Below are positions 27,641 to 28,639 of a stretch of 28,639 nucleotides of DNA, one piece after another. The stretch is taken from assembly GCA_946480825.1 (NCBI GenBank), contig CAMLLG010000049.1, forward strand, positions 1 to 28,639, given 5' to 3'. Both the position numbers and the translations under genes were made by a program. The first letter of the stretch is position 1; the number at the start of each line of letters is the position of its first letter. This DNA comes from an uncultured Lysobacteraceae bacterium (GTDB lineage Bacteria; Pseudomonadota; Gammaproteobacteria; Xanthomonadales; Xanthomonadaceae). The notes under the pieces were generated by a model. It was not told the origin of the DNA. It was given only the letters and a program-made list of their open reading frames with translations, and did not search any database.

Positions 27641-27678
27641 GGGCGTCGCGCGCTGCACCCGACACGGGCGACGCGCCC
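27641..27678. terminator. Candidate bidirectional terminator
   Basis: GGGCGTCGC (27641) and GCGACGC-G-CCC (to 27678) can pair with a 19-nt loop and one bulge, in the 45-nt gap between the LytTR gene and the convergent secreted-protein gene. No U-tract on either strand. Confidence 0.4.
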
Positions 27679-27682
27679 GCGA

Positions 27683-28081
27683 TCACATCTTCGGTTTGAT
27701 CGCGTCGGCGCCGGCGTCGAGTTCGTCGGTGACGCAGGTGAACATCGTCGCGGAGAGTTTGGCCACCAGGTAATCCTTGAAGGTCTCGCCCTCGATCAGG
27801 GTTTCGAGTTTGGCGTCGTCGAACTTGCGCAGTTCCGCGATCAGCGGCATCCCGGCCAGACGTTTTTCGACGCAGTCGCAAAGCGCGTTCTCGGGGCGGG
27901 CGGACAGCGCGCCACCCAGGCCCGCCGTCTGCCGGAACTGCGTGTTCATCGCGGTGCATCCGGTGGTGATGGTGTCGAGCATCAGGTTGATGCCTTCCTG
28001 GCCTTCGGCGGCGCGTGCGGGCGAGGCCAAGGACGCGGCGACGAGCAGGGTGGACAGTGCGAGTTGAGCGGCGATGCGCAT
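27683..28081 (-). CDS. Small secreted cysteine-containing protein
   Basis: 132 residues, not recognised. A signal peptide with a good Ala-x-Ala cut (MRIAAQLALSTLLVAASLAS, then ARA-AE) makes it periplasmic or secreted. The mature part is helical with four cysteines (Cys42, 68, 70, 116), enough for two disulfides; Cys68 and Cys70 sit in LCDCVEKRL. It resembles small periplasmic helical proteins found in many gammaproteobacteria, but I cannot name the family. It is the only gene between ppsA and the LytTR gene; 39 nt separates it from ppsA on the same strand. A GAGA is the only weak ribosome-site-like sequence upstream. Confidence 0.78.
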   Translation of the reverse strand: MRIAAQLALSTLLVAASLASPARAAEGQEGINLMLDTITTGCTAMNTQFRQTAGLGGALSARPENALCDCVEKRLAGMPLIAELRKFDDAKLETLIEGETFKDYLVAKLSATMFTCVTDELDAGADAIKPKM

Positions 28082-28120
28082 GGTGGATTTCTCGAGAGTG
28101 AGCGTTGGCGGCGGGCGCGA

Positions 28121-28639
28121 TCAGCCGGCCTTGGATTTCGCGAGTTTCAGCCACGTGTCGACCACGGTGTCCGGATTCAGCGACACCGATTCGATGCCTT
28201 CGTCCATCAACCACTGCGCCAGATCGGGGTGGTCGCTCGGGCCCTGGCCGCAGATGCCGACGTACTTGCCCTTGCGCTTCGCGGCCTGGATCGCCATCGA
28301 CAGCATCTTCTTGACCGCGGGGTTCCGCTCGTCGAACAGATCGGCGACGATCGCCGAGTCGCGGTCGAGACCGAGCGTGAGCTGGGTCATGTCGTTGGAA
28401 CCGATCGAGAAGCCGTCGAAGATGTCGAGGAATTCGTCGGCGAGCAGCGCATTCGACGGCACTTCGCACATCATGATGATCTTGAGACCGGCTTTGCCCT
28501 GCTCCAGTCCGTTCTCGCGCAGCACTTCCACGACCTTGCGGCCTTCTTCCAGCGTGCGCACGAACGGAATCATCACCCAGCAGTTGTCCAGGCCCATGGT
28601 CTCGCGGACCTTGCGCACCGCGCGGCATTCCAGCGCGAA
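28121..28639 (-). CDS. ppsA: Phosphoenolpyruvate synthase, C-terminal fragment
   Basis: The last 172 residues of PEP synthase; the rest lies beyond the window end. The enzyme converts pyruvate and ATP to PEP, AMP and phosphate in gluconeogenesis. The PEP/pyruvate-binding TIM barrel end is recognisable: [46 protein letters not shown] and the catalytic cysteine loop [11 protein letters not shown], followed by [17 protein letters not shown]. The frame is open to the last base of the window, so the in-frame GTG at 28618 is not the start. Confidence 0.95.
   Translation of the reverse strand, partial: FALECRAVRKVRETMGLDNCWVMIPFVRTLEEGRKVVEVLRENGLEQGKAGLKIIMMCEVPSNALLADEFLDIFDGFSIGSNDMTQLTLGLDRDSAIVADLFDERNPAVKKMLSMAIQAAKRKGKYVGICGQGPSDHPDLAQWLMDEGIESVSLNPDTVVDTWLKLAKSKAG

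Overview
The window is G+C-rich, densely packed bacterial chromosome. Protein content and order (end of der, a Mo-cofactor set, folD, guaB/guaA, tadA, orn, ppsA) fit a gammaproteobacterium of the Xanthomonadaceae/Lysobacteraceae type. The dispersed repeats containing GTAGGAG..GCGGCTTCAGCCGC also fit that group, but the placement is inference. No rRNA, tRNA, CRISPR array or transposase gene was seen, and no stretch longer than about 300 bases lacks a gene.

Bases 1-4411 (+) hold the C-terminal end of der, a small zinc-ribbon protein, mobA, moeA, a rhodanese-MoeB fusion (molybdenum cofactor and sulfur transfer), and an exported DUF2272 protein. A small LuxR-type regulator gene (4448-4918, -) converges on them.

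Bases 5175-15287 (-) are the most unusual part: eight consecutive same-strand genes, most with a strong AGGAG-type ribosome site, of which only one (DUF4438) matches a family I can name. In transcription order they encode two paralogous proteins with a very acidic D/E/F/Y N-terminus and an Arg-rich C-terminus, a predicted HExxH zinc metallopeptidase, a 620-residue protein with a Cys cluster, three further unknown soluble proteins, and the DUF4438 protein. Upstream of the first gene lie four TAGG-like cores spaced exactly 14 bp apart, an operator-like array. The LuxR-type gene downstream of the cluster is a candidate for its regulator. This is the best candidate for an undescribed system.

Bases 15518-16656 (-) encode a membrane-anchored alpha/beta hydrolase and a DUF1244 protein. 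Bases 16725-24642 are mostly housekeeping genes: folD, guaB, guaA, a tandem pair of membrane-anchored paralogs, tadA, a DUF2721 protein (-), orn and a YciI-like exported protein. A distinctly AT-richer gene with a HEPN/AbiU2-like RxxxxxH motif sits between guaB and guaA and looks horizontally acquired. Two palindromic dispersed repeats overlap, and supply, the stop codons of folD and of the YciI-like gene.

Bases 24865-27637 (+) are a translationally coupled trio: an N-terminally anchored or exported protein, a LytS/YehU-type histidine kinase and a LytTR response regulator. The window closes with a small secreted cysteine-containing protein (-) and the C-terminal part of phosphoenolpyruvate synthase (-), cut by the window edge.
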